From an uncultured beta proteobacterium (GTDB lineage Bacteria > Pseudomonadota > Gammaproteobacteria > Burkholderiales > Burkholderiaceae_C): 63,535 bases of DNA. Where the stretch lies: contig CAISJH010000611.1 of NCBI GenBank assembly GCA_903885585.1, positions 1 through 63,535 of the forward strand, written 5' to 3'. Below the pieces are notes generated by a model. That model worked only from the letters and a program-made list of their open reading frames with translations. It did not search any database and had not been told where the DNA came from. Positions 1 through 7,796 of the stretch are shown piece after piece. A program made the translations under genes and the position numbers. Position 1 is the stretch's first letter. Each line of letters begins with the position of its first letter.

Positions 1-569
1 GCCCGCGCGATCCGTGCCCGGTCTTGCAGCAACAAGTCGCACCGCTGGAGGCAGCCGTAGAAGATCTGCCCAAGGGCGTCGATCATGTGATCGTCCTGGG
101 CGACTTCAACCGCAACCTGGGGCACGAGGCCGCAAAGGTCAAGGGCGCCGAACCAGTGCGAAGCGACGGTTCGGCGAATCTGGCAGCGCTCAGGCCTGCA
201 TCGGTGTCGACGCGTAACCTCCTGCTAGAGGTGAACGATGGTCAACCAGCGTCATCCCGCCTGACGCTGCTGCAGCCGGTGTGCAAGGGATCGGCCGAGG
301 TGAGCGCGGCGTGCGAGGCGTCGAAGTCCCGGCTGCTCAGCTCAGAAGAGCGCCGAGCGTTGAGCGACCGCAGCGGCCTAGGATGCCGAAACCCTATGGG
401 GCTGGACCACGTCCTCGTCTCAGCGGGACTCGAAAAGTCCGTGACATCTGCGACCAAGGTCCCTTTGGGCAATCTTGGTCGCTCTTTGTCGGCCCGACCA
501 CCCGAGTACCCCGAGCCCTTGCTGGCCGTGTCTGATCACTGTCCACTGGTGGTCGAGATCGATCTATAG
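1..569 (+). CDS. Endonuclease/exonuclease/phosphatase (EEP) family protein, 5' end cut by window
   Basis: The reading frame is open to the left edge of the window, so the N-terminus lies outside. The visible part carries the hallmark GDFN motif near base 110 and a C-terminal SDHCP motif near base 534, which supply metal-binding Asp/Asn and the catalytic His in the EEP superfamily (DNase I-like nucleases and phosphatases). A GLDHVLVS stretch just before fits the family's late core. Between these motifs is a Ser-rich stretch without recognisable features. Substrate cannot be told from the sequence. It lies next to a metallophosphoesterase and a NUDIX gene, so a nucleotide or nucleic acid substrate is plausible but not shown. 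Confidence 0.75.
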   Translation, partial: PRDPCPVLQQQVAPLEAAVEDLPKGVDHVIVLGDFNRNLGHEAAKVKGAEPVRSDGSANLAALRPASVSTRNLLLEVNDGQPASSRLTLLQPVCKGSAEVSAACEASKSRLLSSEERRALSDRSGLGCRNPMGLDHVLVSAGLEKSVTSATKVPLGNLGRSLSARPPEYPEPLLAVSDHCPLVVEIDL

Positions 570-582
570 GTCTGCGTGTGGC

Positions 583-1581
583 CTACCGGCGCTCAAGAAC
601 AACGACTGACGAGCAACGAATCTCACGAAAGCTTTCGTAGTCGAAGTACGGATCCAAATGGGGCTTGCTGTAGATGACGCGCGCGGCATCTCCGACGAAG
701 CGTTTAACCGCGCGAGCGATTGACATCCCCCCTATGTCGAGCGCGATCCACATCGTCCCTGGGTCATCGTTGCTTGGGTCATACCAGTTGAGTCGTCTGT
801 ACTCTGGGCGCCAATCGACAAGGTACGGCGTGACGTTCTGCGGAACCAGAGAAGAAGCGAGACCTGCCGGGGCACCGTCGATGCGAGTGCGGTGCGTTTT
901 GCAAGTGAAGCCGATCGAGTCTGCGTACACGTGCACGGTGGGCCGTTTGTCGGGAGGCAGTGCCAGATACATGTCCGCAAGTGGGAGCTTGGCGCTCGAT
1001 GCCGGTGGCTGCGGAGGTGTCCACCTCACAGGCTGGCCGTGATACGAGGCATATCGTCTCTGCCAGACTTCGTACAGGTTCAGCTCACTGAGCATTCTTT
1101 GTCTCAAGCGCCTTCTGTCCAGGGTCGTCAACTGCGCATCGCTCTTGACGAGCGCCCAGAGTCGGCACATTTCCCGGTGGACAGGATCCAGTGATGAGGG
1201 CGCCAGTTGGATACGCAAGCTCGGGTATCCGCTTGAAGTGCCGGCTCCCATTTCATGGGCTACGGTGTGGCTTGGGAGGCCATGCGCGACGAGCACGGTG
1301 CCGAATTCGAAGACCGTACCGTCAGGCAATCGGATGACGTCCGACGCCCTCAAGTAGGGGTTGCAGACAAACTCGTCTCTCAGTGCAATGGCCAGCTTGA
1401 GTCTGCTGCTGATAGGCGAGCCATCATTGGCCAACGGAAAACCGATGGATTCGAACGCCCCAGAAGGCGTCTGATAGAGCACAGGGGTGGGCTGATCGCT
1501 GGGCTCGAACTGGTCATCGCATCCGCCAATGGGCAGGAACAGTACCCCGTCCTTCACAACGAGCTTCATCGATCTTGGCAT
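583..1581 (-). CDS. Hypothetical protein, 332 aa
   Basis: I do not recognise this protein. It is an uninterrupted frame with GC-rich third positions, no signal peptide and no membrane segment. It begins MPRSMKLVVKDGVLFLPIGG. The first ATG (1581) and the one at 1569 are both possible; neither has a good Shine-Dalgarno sequence. A His-Glu pair (TVAHEM) occurs near residue 110 but does not form a full HExxH site. It converges on the EEP gene and lies 67 bases downstream of the metallophosphoesterase on the same strand, so the two may be co-transcribed. Confidence 0.55.
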   Translation of the reverse strand: MPRSMKLVVKDGVLFLPIGGCDDQFEPSDQPTPVLYQTPSGAFESIGFPLANDGSPISSRLKLAIALRDEFVCNPYLRASDVIRLPDGTVFEFGTVLVAHGLPSHTVAHEMGAGTSSGYPSLRIQLAPSSLDPVHREMCRLWALVKSDAQLTTLDRRRLRQRMLSELNLYEVWQRRYASYHGQPVRWTPPQPPASSAKLPLADMYLALPPDKRPTVHVYADSIGFTCKTHRTRIDGAPAGLASSLVPQNVTPYLVDWRPEYRRLNWYDPSNDDPGTMWIALDIGGMSIARAVKRFVGDAARVIYSKPHLDPYFDYESFREIRCSSVVVLERR

Positions 1582-1648
1582 CTGGTCTTGTGTGGCAGGA
1601 GGTGAAGAGGGCAGCGTCGAGCGTTAGCCATCGGTACCAAGGCTGGCG

Positions 1649-2611
1649 CTACACGTTGACCGCGACGAACTTGGCGCCCGACAGCTGCTCTTCTCCGTCC
1701 CAGCGGTAAGCCACCAGCGGGCCCTGATGGGCGGCTGACCAGTCGAGTACTGCAACCTTGGAGTTCTCCAGCCTCAGGCCTGAGTTGAACCAGTAGTGGC
1801 CAACAAAAATGGGCGGGCCTTCTACTGGGAGCACGCCGTTCGGAAAGATCTGGTCGATCGTCAGGTCCGGCAGGATCGACGTGTCACCGCCAGGAACGAT
1901 CGCGATGTCGCGCAGGTGCTTGGCCTCATGGCGCCAGATGGCCAGTCGGGCGTTGTCGTGCTTGTTGCCCTCCTTGTCGGTCACAAAGTGCCCCGCCGGC
2001 AACTTGTGTTCGTAGCCCGTGGTGACGATCTTGCGAGCGCGCTTCAAATGGCTCTTGCGACGGTGGGACTCGATCAGGAACTCATTCGTCAACCTGCCTG
2101 CGCGATCTCGATGCGCAGGGTCGTCGAGTAAGGCGGCCGACTGCTCATCCCACCACGCGTGCGCCACCCGAATGCCACCGAGGTCAAGGTGCAGAGGAAG
2201 CGTACGGAACCACTCGACCCACTCTTTATGCTGTGACGTGCTCTCCCCCACCTGCGCGAGGAATGCGGCGTGCTGCCGCCGGTTCTGGGCGCACTTGGGA
2301 CTGTCAGCCCTGTTCTTACGCAGGCAGTCGCCTGCGTTTTCGGGGTCTGGCGTCACGTAAGCAATCGCATTGAACTCGTGGTTGCCCATCACCACCTGGG
2401 CGTATCCGGCATCCACCATCCGGCGCACGTACTGCAGCAACTTGACCTGCTCAGGCCCTCGATCGATCAGGTCTCCGACAAAGATGGCCTGGCGGCCAGC
2501 CGGGGGCACGTAAGTGTTATTGCTCTCAAAGTAGCCGAGCGCAAGCATCAGTGCGTGGAACTTGTCGAGGCGTCCGTGGATGTCGCCGATCACGTCGTAG
2601 GCCATGTTCAT
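1649..2611 (-). CDS. Calcineurin-like metallophosphoesterase
   Basis: The N-terminus contains the family signature in order: GDIHGR (about residue 8), GDLIDRGP (about residue 47) and GNHE (about residue 78), which provide the di-metal centre of PPP/ApaH-like phosphatases. The length, about 320 residues, fits bacterial ApaH/PrpE-type or protein phosphatase-like members that hydrolyse dinucleoside polyphosphates or phosphoproteins. Later His residues (VAHAWWD and the FVGHYW motif near residue 270) fit the remaining metal ligands. The start at 2611 follows an AAGGTGA Shine-Dalgarno-like sequence. It is transcribed divergently from the NUDIX/winged-helix gene with a palindrome between them, suggesting a shared operator. 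The exact substrate is unknown. Confidence 0.85.
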   Translation of the reverse strand: MNMAYDVIGDIHGRLDKFHALMLALGYFESNNTYVPPAGRQAIFVGDLIDRGPEQVKLLQYVRRMVDAGYAQVVMGNHEFNAIAYVTPDPENAGDCLRKNRADSPKCAQNRRQHAAFLAQVGESTSQHKEWVEWFRTLPLHLDLGGIRVAHAWWDEQSAALLDDPAHRDRAGRLTNEFLIESHRRKSHLKRARKIVTTGYEHKLPAGHFVTDKEGNKHDNARLAIWRHEAKHLRDIAIVPGGDTSILPDLTIDQIFPNGVLPVEGPPIFVGHYWFNSGLRLENSKVAVLDWSAAHQGPLVAYRWDGEEQLSGAKFVAVNV

Positions 2612-2624
2612 CACTCGTCACCTT

Positions 2625-2677
2625 AGTTGCATATCACCACGAAGCGAGTATCCTACACTTCGTTGTCTCTTGCAACT
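2625..2677. promoter_or_regulatory. Nested inverted repeat, candidate operator
   Basis: AGTTGCA at 2625-2631 is mirrored by TGCAACT at 2671-2677, and ACGAAG at 2639-2644 is mirrored by CTTCGT at 2658-2663. Both pairs share one centre at base 2651, which is unlikely by chance. The element fills the gap between the divergent metallophosphoesterase and NUDIX/winged-helix genes. A likely reader is the winged-helix domain of the NUDIX protein, as NrtR-type regulators often control divergent neighbours. That assignment is inference. Confidence 0.55.
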
Positions 2678-2681
2678 ATCT

Positions 2682-3401
2682 ATGTCAAGCGTGTCCATCA
2701 GCTCACAAACCGAACAAGGCATGCGCCCTTCCCTTCCTGCACAGTACCCCATGCCGTTCACGCGGGTAGAGCTGTGCGTGTTCAGCATCCTGGATGGGGA
2801 ACTGCAGGTGCTGCAGGCGCGGCGAGAGGGGGAACCTTTTCGGGGCAGATGGGCACTGCCGGGCGGCGTACTGCGCATAGACCTGGATGCGGACCTTGTT
2901 GCCGCCTGCCAGCGCGTGGCCCGCGAAAGGCTAGGAACTGAACTTCCTGGGGTTGAACTTCAGACGGCCGTGGGCGCAAAGGATCGCGATCCTCGTGCAC
3001 CGTGGGCCCTGAGCATCGTGTTTCGCAGTGCTGTGCTAGCTGGGCAGGTGCCGGTAACCCCGGGCAAGCGCGTGAGCGATCTACGCTGGACACCCGCCAC
3101 CCAAGCTATGGCCGACAAGCGCCTGGCGTTCGACCACTCGCAAATCATCAGCTTGGCGCTCAAGTCGTTGCGGGCAGAGGTCAGCGATCTGCGGTTCGCG
3201 CCGGGATTGCTTGAGGAGCCCTTCACGCTCGGAGAGCTTCAAGCAACTTCCGAGGCGGTACTCGGGCGCGAGCTAGACAAGGCGAGCTTCAGGCGAAAGA
3301 TCGATGTCGCAGCAGTGGTGGAACCTGTCGAAGGCGCTATGCGAACAGGTGCCTTCCGGCCGGCGCGGCTGTACCAGGTGGTGCGAACTGGCAGCCCATG
3401 A
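2682..3401 (+). CDS. NUDIX domain protein with C-terminal winged helix (NrtR-like)
   Basis: The N-terminal half is NUDIX-like: FSILDGELQVLQARR, then FRGRWALPGG, then VAACQRVARERLG, which takes the place of the Nudix box. The consensus box (GX5EX7REUXEE) is incomplete: the box helix reads CQRVARERL and lacks the EE doublet, so hydrolysis may be lost and the domain may only bind a nucleotide, as in NrtR regulators of NAD metabolism. The C-terminal 80 residues (EEPFTLGELQATSEAVLG, then FRRKID) match the NrtR winged helix. The start is uncertain: 2682, 2721 and 2751 are in frame and none has a strong ribosome site. The nested palindrome lies directly upstream. Confidence 0.78.
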   Translation: MSSVSISSQTEQGMRPSLPAQYPMPFTRVELCVFSILDGELQVLQARREGEPFRGRWALPGGVLRIDLDADLVAACQRVARERLGTELPGVELQTAVGAKDRDPRAPWALSIVFRSAVLAGQVPVTPGKRVSDLRWTPATQAMADKRLAFDHSQIISLALKSLRAEVSDLRFAPGLLEEPFTLGELQATSEAVLGRELDKASFRRKIDVAAVVEPVEGAMRTGAFRPARLYQVVRTGSP

Positions 3402-3432
3402 GTTGGAGACGAGGTGTCAGCTCATCTGGATG

Positions 3433-3507
3433 ACTGGCTTTGCAGGCCTGCGCGCCTTAGCCAGCAATGCCCAGGCGTCTCCTGGCGTCAGCGTCAGTGG
3501 GATCGGC
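3433..3507. repeat. 75-bp direct repeat, copy 1
   Basis: It matches 7298-7372 with two mismatches in 75 bases, in the same orientation, and weaker similarity continues for about 30 bases to the right. In copy 2 the repeat covers the end of the TM2-like gene and the end of the gene convergent with it. Confidence 0.85.
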
Positions 3508-3540
3508 TGTGCTGCAGCCCGATGTGAGTTGGCAGGCCAA
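3457..3540 (-). pseudogene. Remnant of the 3' end of a TM2-like gene
   Basis: Read on the minus strand, this stretch encodes an LTSG..TAD.TDADARRRLGIAG tail ending at the same stop context as the intact gene at 7322-7693, whose tail is LTSGWSLADSTDADARRR. The upstream sequence does not encode the membrane segments of the intact copy, so only the 3' end remains. It looks like the footprint of a duplication or of recombination that removed the rest. Confidence 0.6.
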
Positions 3541-3739
3541 TCCTGACGATCGAGCTTCTCGGCGGTTTACGTGTGTGGAGAAGGAGAAACATCTTTTTGG
3601 GGGGGTCATGCGCCACCGATGCCGATCCACTAGCTGACGGCGTGGCCGGGCCGCAACGGTGGACGGCGTGCAGGCCTGTGACACCGCGTGCTGCGTCTGT
3701 TCGAACGCACCATCGACAAGCGCGGTGAGGCCACATGAC

Positions 3740-4366
3740 TTAAACCACTGGGCCTTCGCGACTGTCGGGGCGATTCATGTTGTGGATCCACCGATGCAGA
3801 AAACTTGCCACCTGTTGATGCCCGTGGCGCGCCGCTAAGTCTTCAGCGGTGGCACCGCTTCTTAGCTTTCGCGCAGGATTTGCCCCGCGGTCTAGGAGGA
3901 CCTGAACCACTTCTAGGTGGCCATTTCTAGCTGCGTAGGCCAAGGCTGTTGCGCCTTGATGGTCTACTTGATCAACGGCCTCCCCACGCGCCAACAAGTT
4001 CGTCACCTTCTCAGTATCTCCTTGCGACGCCGCCAAAAACAGCCGTTCAATCAAAGGCTTGTCCCACAGCGCTAGGAAGGGTGCGGCGATGAAAAGCAGG
4101 ACGGGGAAAACCGTGAAAGCGATGCGCCAAGCAGTGCTTATGTACAGGGCGTTGCACCTGGTTGCCGCCGCAACGGAAAACAGGATCGCCGGAACCCAGG
4201 TCAAGATTGGCATTGGCGGCATGGCGGCACCAAGAGCCAAGGCAACCAAAGACAAGATGAGAAATTCCCCCCGATTCGTCTTGATTGCTGAGAACTTAAA
4301 CGCCACTAAAGCAAACGGCAACCCTAAAAAGAGTATGCCCACCAGTAATGCCGCCGAATAAGCCAT
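3740..4366 (-). CDS. Membrane protein with C-terminal ankyrin repeats
   Basis: The N-terminal 105 residues hold about four hydrophobic segments (first at residues 4-24, last in VFPVLLFIAAPFLALW). The C-terminal half carries ankyrin repeats: a unit from AASQGDTEKVTNLLARGEAVD, then GATALAYAARNGHLEVVQVLLDRGAN, then SGATAEDLAARHGHQQVASFL. Ankyrin repeats bind proteins, and the arrangement suggests an inner membrane anchor presenting the repeats to one side. No partner can be named. It lies between a degenerate region and the tandem ribbon-helix-helix gene on the same strand, 32 bases from the latter. Confidence 0.8.
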   Translation of the reverse strand: MAYSAALLVGILFLGLPFALVAFKFSAIKTNRGEFLILSLVALALGAAMPPMPILTWVPAILFSVAAATRCNALYISTAWRIAFTVFPVLLFIAAPFLALWDKPLIERLFLAASQGDTEKVTNLLARGEAVDQVDHQGATALAYAARNGHLEVVQVLLDRGANPARKLRSGATAEDLAARHGHQQVASFLHRWIHNMNRPDSREGPVV

Positions 4367-4398
4367 CTGACCCCGTCTCCTTACTTTCTGCTCCGCAG

Positions 4399-4956
4399 CT
4401 AATCTCTCTTGTCATTCTGGATGGTAGATCCAACTTCCTCCAGCTTCCCCAGTGCTAGCTGCCACTCCGAGTGGAACCGCTCTCCCATGAGAACCAGCAC
4501 GAGCGCCTTGCGGATGTAATGTGAAACTGTGATGCCGTGAAACTTGGAAAGATCTGCCAAGTCAGTCTTAAGCCGCGCGGGCAGGTGGAGCTTGAAGTCA
4601 TCTGTCGCCTTCCCAAGCATGGCAAGGTTCACCTGTCGAGGCTTCTCATCCGCTGGAGAGTCCAGCACTCTTTTCGAAAACCAGATTGCAGGCGTTTCCG
4701 ACTTCCGGCGCGCAAACTCTTCGAGTTGACGCAAGGCGACCCGGCCGTAGACGTGTTCGAACAGCAACCCGCGCAGCACGTCTGGGCGGCTCGCGCCAAG
4801 TTGCACACTCAGCCAGTCAATCCTCTCCGACAGCTTCGTCGGCAGCCAGACCTTGATGATGGTGTCGTTCTCGACGAACGCTTCAAGGGCTGGCATGTCG
4901 TCAATGTCTGGCAACGCCGTGTCAGCTCGCGCACCTCGTGCCGCAAAAGGCCACAT
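4399..4956 (-). CDS. Tandem ribbon-helix-helix DNA-binding protein (TraY-like architecture)
   Basis: Two ribbon-helix-helix-like units are visible in one chain. The first starts at about residue 33 with the strand TIIKVWLP, then a helix TKLSERIDWLSVQLGA and SRPDVLRGLLFEHVYG. The second starts near residue 120 with DFKLHLP, then ARLKTDLADLSKFHG and VSHYIRKALVLVLMG. Strand residues alternate polar and hydrophobic as in Arc/MetJ folds. Two such domains in one polypeptide is the layout of F-plasmid TraY, a relaxosome accessory protein. Direct homology to TraY is not evident; plasmid partition or gene regulation are alternatives. It ends 32 bases before the ankyrin gene. Confidence 0.6.
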   Translation of the reverse strand: MWPFAARGARADTALPDIDDMPALEAFVENDTIIKVWLPTKLSERIDWLSVQLGASRPDVLRGLLFEHVYGRVALRQLEEFARRKSETPAIWFSKRVLDSPADEKPRQVNLAMLGKATDDFKLHLPARLKTDLADLSKFHGITVSHYIRKALVLVLMGERFHSEWQLALGKLEEVGSTIQNDKRD

Positions 4957-5159
4957 CTTTCATCTCCTGATTTCGCAGAAAAGCGTAAGCCAGATTTCGT
5001 CATCGGCCAAGCCGAGAGTTCCAGGGGAATTTCTACGAAAGCGATGGATCTCCTCGTAGATTGGTGTCTGGCTGCACCACGGTAGGTCGGCACAGGGCGG
5101 ACCCAGCATCGGCCGATTGGGCAGCGGGGGCCAACGTTCCAACGTAACGGGAGATGAAG

Positions 5160-5552
5160 ATGAAGCGATTTGGCATGGTGGGAGCGGCGTTGCTGCTGGG
5201 TACCTTTTCCGTACAGGCGCAGACCACATTGAATCGAGTAGGCAACACCACGTACATGAACAGCCTGTCGACGGGCACCACCGCGACATCCACCACGATC
5301 GGCCGGTCTTCGTACTACTCGGACTCTTCCGGTGCCAACGGAACTTCTACGCGCATTGGCGACACCCGTTACGGAAGCTACAGCACTGGTGTGGCCACTA
5401 CCTCCCGCCGCATTGGCGACACGACATACATGAGCAGCAGCGATGGAAACGTCAGTACAGCCCAAGACATCGGGAGCACCCGTTACATCAATACGCCTGG
5501 GGGTCGAACCATAGTGTGCAGCCGGATAGGCAATGCGACCCACTGCAACTGA
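5160..5552 (+). CDS. Secreted repeat protein, R-I-G repeat family
   Basis: A signal peptide (MKRFGMVGAALLLGTFSVQAQ) precedes six imperfect repeats of about 20 residues, each with an IG[DNS][TS] core: RVGNTTYM, TIGRSSYY, RIGDTRYG, RIGDTTYM, DIGSTRYI and RIGNATHC. Ser, Thr, Gly and Asn dominate. The regular spacing suggests a beta-rich surface or periplasmic protein. The ATG at 5160 sits six bases behind GGAG and is preferred to 5154. It is related to the oppositely oriented gene at 7797-8225. Function is unknown; the lipoprotein gene follows 24 bases later. Confidence 0.7.
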   Translation: MKRFGMVGAALLLGTFSVQAQTTLNRVGNTTYMNSLSTGTTATSTTIGRSSYYSDSSGANGTSTRIGDTRYGSYSTGVATTSRRIGDTTYMSSSDGNVSTAQDIGSTRYINTPGGRTIVCSRIGNATHCN

Positions 5553-5576
5553 TGGCGGCATCCGGGAGCGTCTTGT

Positions 5577-5888
5577 ATGTCAAAGATCGGTGCCTGGATC
5601 TTGTGCGTCGTCACGCTCTGCGGCTGCAGCACCGCGCCCCAGCGTTGGTATCTGCATGGACGAACCAATCAGCAGTTCCAAGCTGACTATCAGCAGTGTC
5701 AGCTCGCAGCGAGTGGTTTGATGGAAGCGGGTGCTCAAAGTGCTGCCAGCATCTCGCAGCAGTCGAATGCTTACAACTACCAGGCAGCTGCCGGCGCCAG
5801 CTTGGCTGCTCTGTGGCTGAGCCACGACCTCTCTAAAACAGAGTTGGTCGGTTGCATGAAGCGGGCTGGCTATACGCCTGCACCATAG
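5577..5888 (+). CDS. Small lipoprotein
   Basis: The protein starts MSKIGAWILCVVTLCGCST. The LCGC lipobox at residues 14-17 predicts lipidation at Cys17 and membrane anchoring. The rest, about 85 residues, is Gln and Ala rich, with QQFQADYQQCQL and a later ELVGCMKRAGY, a Cys pair that could form a disulfide. The CMKRAGY ending is often seen in small lipoproteins of Burkholderiales. A GGGAG lies upstream of the start. It is likely co-transcribed with the repeat protein before it. Confidence 0.65.
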   Translation: MSKIGAWILCVVTLCGCSTAPQRWYLHGRTNQQFQADYQQCQLAASGLMEAGAQSAASISQQSNAYNYQAAAGASLAALWLSHDLSKTELVGCMKRAGYTPAP

Positions 5889-5891
5889 GCA

Positions 5892-6461
5892 ATGGCTGGC
5901 AGCAATCAAAACATCAGGGTAACGGCACGGACGAGCATGAGAGATCGTGCCTGGAGACCCTCTGATGAAGAGTTGCTTGCCCGGGCCCAGGCTGCGGCTG
6001 AAGGTGCTTTCGGTAGGAGCGACACGAGTAAACCTGTACGACAGACTTCTGAAAGTCCAGTCAAGCGCTCGAAGCCAAAGCTGGCGTGGATTGCTCTTGC
6101 CGTCGTCCTCGCGGTGGGCTCCCTTGCAGTCTGGTCATGGTATGACCAGACCGAACTGGCACCGAAGCGTCTCAAAGCTCGCCATGAGAGCGAGAAGAGA
6201 GCCGCCCAAGTGGCCGCCAAGAACGATGAAGTTGTCGCTGCCGGTCCAAAGGTCACCAGGTATGAACGAGAGGGCGGCTCGGTTTGGATCATTGATGTAC
6301 CAAGGCAGAGCCGGCCCGGTGGCTACGTGTCGTGGGATCGGTGCATCGCGTTGACTCAGGCTGGCAAGTCAGCGATGTCCTGCGAAGGTCACGCCGGTAG
6401 CAACCTGAAGTTCGACGACATCGAACCCAAAGAAAGAGATCCGACCGACACCGTGAGGTGA
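5892..6461 (+). CDS. Single-pass membrane protein, unknown function
   Basis: A basic, polar N-terminus of about 60 residues is followed by one membrane segment (LAWIALAVVLAVGSLAVWSW, about residues 64-83) and a region after it that includes a charged stretch (LKARHESEKRAAQVAAKNDE). The C-terminal domain has two Cys residues (WDRCIAL and AMSCEGH) that may pair if periplasmic. I do not recognise the family. It starts four bases after the lipoprotein gene, so the three genes from 5160 probably form an operon. The start at 5892 lacks a clear ribosome site. Confidence 0.55.
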   Translation: MAGSNQNIRVTARTSMRDRAWRPSDEELLARAQAAAEGAFGRSDTSKPVRQTSESPVKRSKPKLAWIALAVVLAVGSLAVWSWYDQTELAPKRLKARHESEKRAAQVAAKNDEVVAAGPKVTRYEREGGSVWIIDVPRQSRPGGYVSWDRCIALTQAGKSAMSCEGHAGSNLKFDDIEPKERDPTDTVR

Positions 6462-6579
6462 TGAAACGCCACGGTACTCGGCCAGCGGAACGTTGCTGTG
6501 GCAAAGAGCCCACGGCTACGCACTCATCAATGCATGCCCACTTGACACATCTGAGCTGGCACAAAACAAGGAGACGCGA

Positions 6580-6804
6580 GTGGAACAGCAGTCACTGGAG
6601 CAGCAGGCCAAGGCCTGGCTGGAAGCCCGGGAGCGGGTGGCGCGCAGCAGCCAGGAGTTGCGGGCGCAGGGATGGTCGATCTCGGACAGGGGGGAGGTAA
6701 TCCACCCGGACTGCCTGGAGGAGCCGCTACGGTCGGAGGTGCTGCGCCAGATGAGGCTGGTGCGTACGCAGGAAGCTGTGAATTGCAGCCCTGTCGTCAG
6801 GTAA
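6580..6804 (+). CDS. Small hypothetical protein, 74 aa
   Basis: A GTG start is chosen because AAGGAG sits seven bases upstream; the longer in-frame start at 6493 has no ribosome site. The product is mostly helical and charged (EQQSLEQQAKAWLEARERVARSSQELRAQG) with a short C-terminal segment containing HPDCLEEPLRSEVL. A coiled-coil or helical adaptor is possible. No family is recognised. Confidence 0.45.
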   Translation: MEQQSLEQQAKAWLEARERVARSSQELRAQGWSISDRGEVIHPDCLEEPLRSEVLRQMRLVRTQEAVNCSPVVR

Positions 6805-6917
6805 AGATTCGGAATTCAAGGCTCAATGGTCTGGCCGGACCCACCCGGCCTGGGGGAGTTGTTCCAGCTTGCCGCCCCATGCATACGCTCAAGCGGCTAA
6901 AAAGGAGGAATGCAGTC

Positions 6918-7325
6918 ATGGCACTGCGCTGTCGAGACGGTGATCTGGCCGTCATCACCTGGGACCATCCAGGATGCCTTGAGAACATCGGGCGCATCGT
7001 GATGGTGCGTGGTCCCGCCCACAAGGGGACCTTCGGGACTTCGTGGCGTATCCGCCCGATTACCGAAGAGCTCTATGCGTTCCTAGAGTGCGACGACACC
7101 GTCGTCTGGGGTCGGGTCGCGTGGCACTCCCGCATCGATCACCCTGACCGCTGGATGATGCCGATCAGAGCCGTCGGCCGACGTACATCAGCCGCGGCAG
7201 CCCTCTGCCTGTCCGACGAAGTCGAAAGCAGCGGCGAGACGGGGGGTGACACCCCATCCTGCAGCATTCATGAGAAGGTGGCGTTGACCCTATGCTCACT
7301 GGCTTTACAGGCCTGCGCGCCTTAG
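6918..7325 (+). CDS. Hypothetical protein, 135 aa
   Basis: The ATG at 6918 follows a strong AAAGGAGG nine bases upstream, and the N-terminal 75 residues look like a compact beta-rich domain (GDLAVITWDHPGCLENIGRIVMV, then WRIRPITEELYAF). This resembles small plasmid-borne proteins of unknown role with an SH3-like start. The C-terminal part after MMPIRAVGRR is Ser rich and less ordered. The last four bases overlap the convergent TM2-like gene, and the end lies inside the 75-bp repeat, so the terminal residues may have been replaced during the duplication. Confidence 0.55.
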   Translation: MALRCRDGDLAVITWDHPGCLENIGRIVMVRGPAHKGTFGTSWRIRPITEELYAFLECDDTVVWGRVAWHSRIDHPDRWMMPIRAVGRRTSAAAALCLSDEVESSGETGGDTPSCSIHEKVALTLCSLALQACAP

Positions 7326-7372
7326 CCAGCAATGCCCAGGCGTCTCCTGGCGTCAGCGTCAGTGGAATCGGC
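7298..7372. repeat. 75-bp direct repeat, copy 2
   Basis: Partner of 3433-3507 with two mismatches. It covers the 3' end of the TM2-like gene and the stop of the convergent gene at 6918. Confidence 0.85.
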
Positions 7373-7693
7373 CAGGCTCCAGCCAGAGGTGAGTAGGCGG
7401 GTCGCGTGCTGCTTGTTATACAGAAATGGCATAACCAGCTGGAACAGCCCTAGTGACACAAGCGTGAGTACCAAGTGCAGCACGCCTATCCCGATTTCAC
7501 CGCGCACGACCGGGACGATCCAGCCAAAAAACACGTAAGTCCAGCAGAAGCCGACATAAGCATTCTTGGCCAAGCCAGATGGAACATGCCTAAAGGCTAC
7601 CTTGCGCTGCAACCCCATCATCATGATCCCAATGATGAATGGGGAGAAGATGATCAGCACAATCAGCCAGTGCCAGATGGAGAAAGAGCCCAC
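7322..7693 (-). CDS. TM2-like small membrane protein
   Basis: Three hydrophobic segments are visible: IWHWLIVLIIFSPFIIGIMMM near the start, then YVGFCWTYVFFGWIVPVV, then GVLHLVLTLVSLGLFQLVMPF. The middle and last pair, with the polar NKQHATRLL tail, resembles the short two-helix TM2 or DUF805-like families. The polar C-terminus ends DSTDADARRRLGIAG. The same ending is found in the remnant at 3457. Function is unknown. Confidence 0.65.
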   Translation of the reverse strand: MGSFSIWHWLIVLIIFSPFIIGIMMMGLQRKVAFRHVPSGLAKNAYVGFCWTYVFFGWIVPVVRGEIGIGVLHLVLTLVSLGLFQLVMPFLYNKQHATRLLTSGWSLADSTDADARRRLGIAG

Positions 7694-7796
7694 TCTTTGG
7701 TCCTAACAGAAGTGCATTAATGAGCCTGGAGATGAAGCGATGACAGGGGCCAACCTCCAGAATTCAAGAGGCCAAAGCCAGGTACGCGTCATCCGC

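Larger units (their letters stand above)
3402..3739. other. Intergenic region with a degenerate gene tail
   Basis: No convincing intact gene is visible in these 338 bases. The left part holds a near-identical copy of the tail of the TM2-like gene at 7322. The right part has short frames on both strands without protein-like composition. A run of seven G residues near 3600 interrupts otherwise mixed sequence. Confidence 0.5.
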
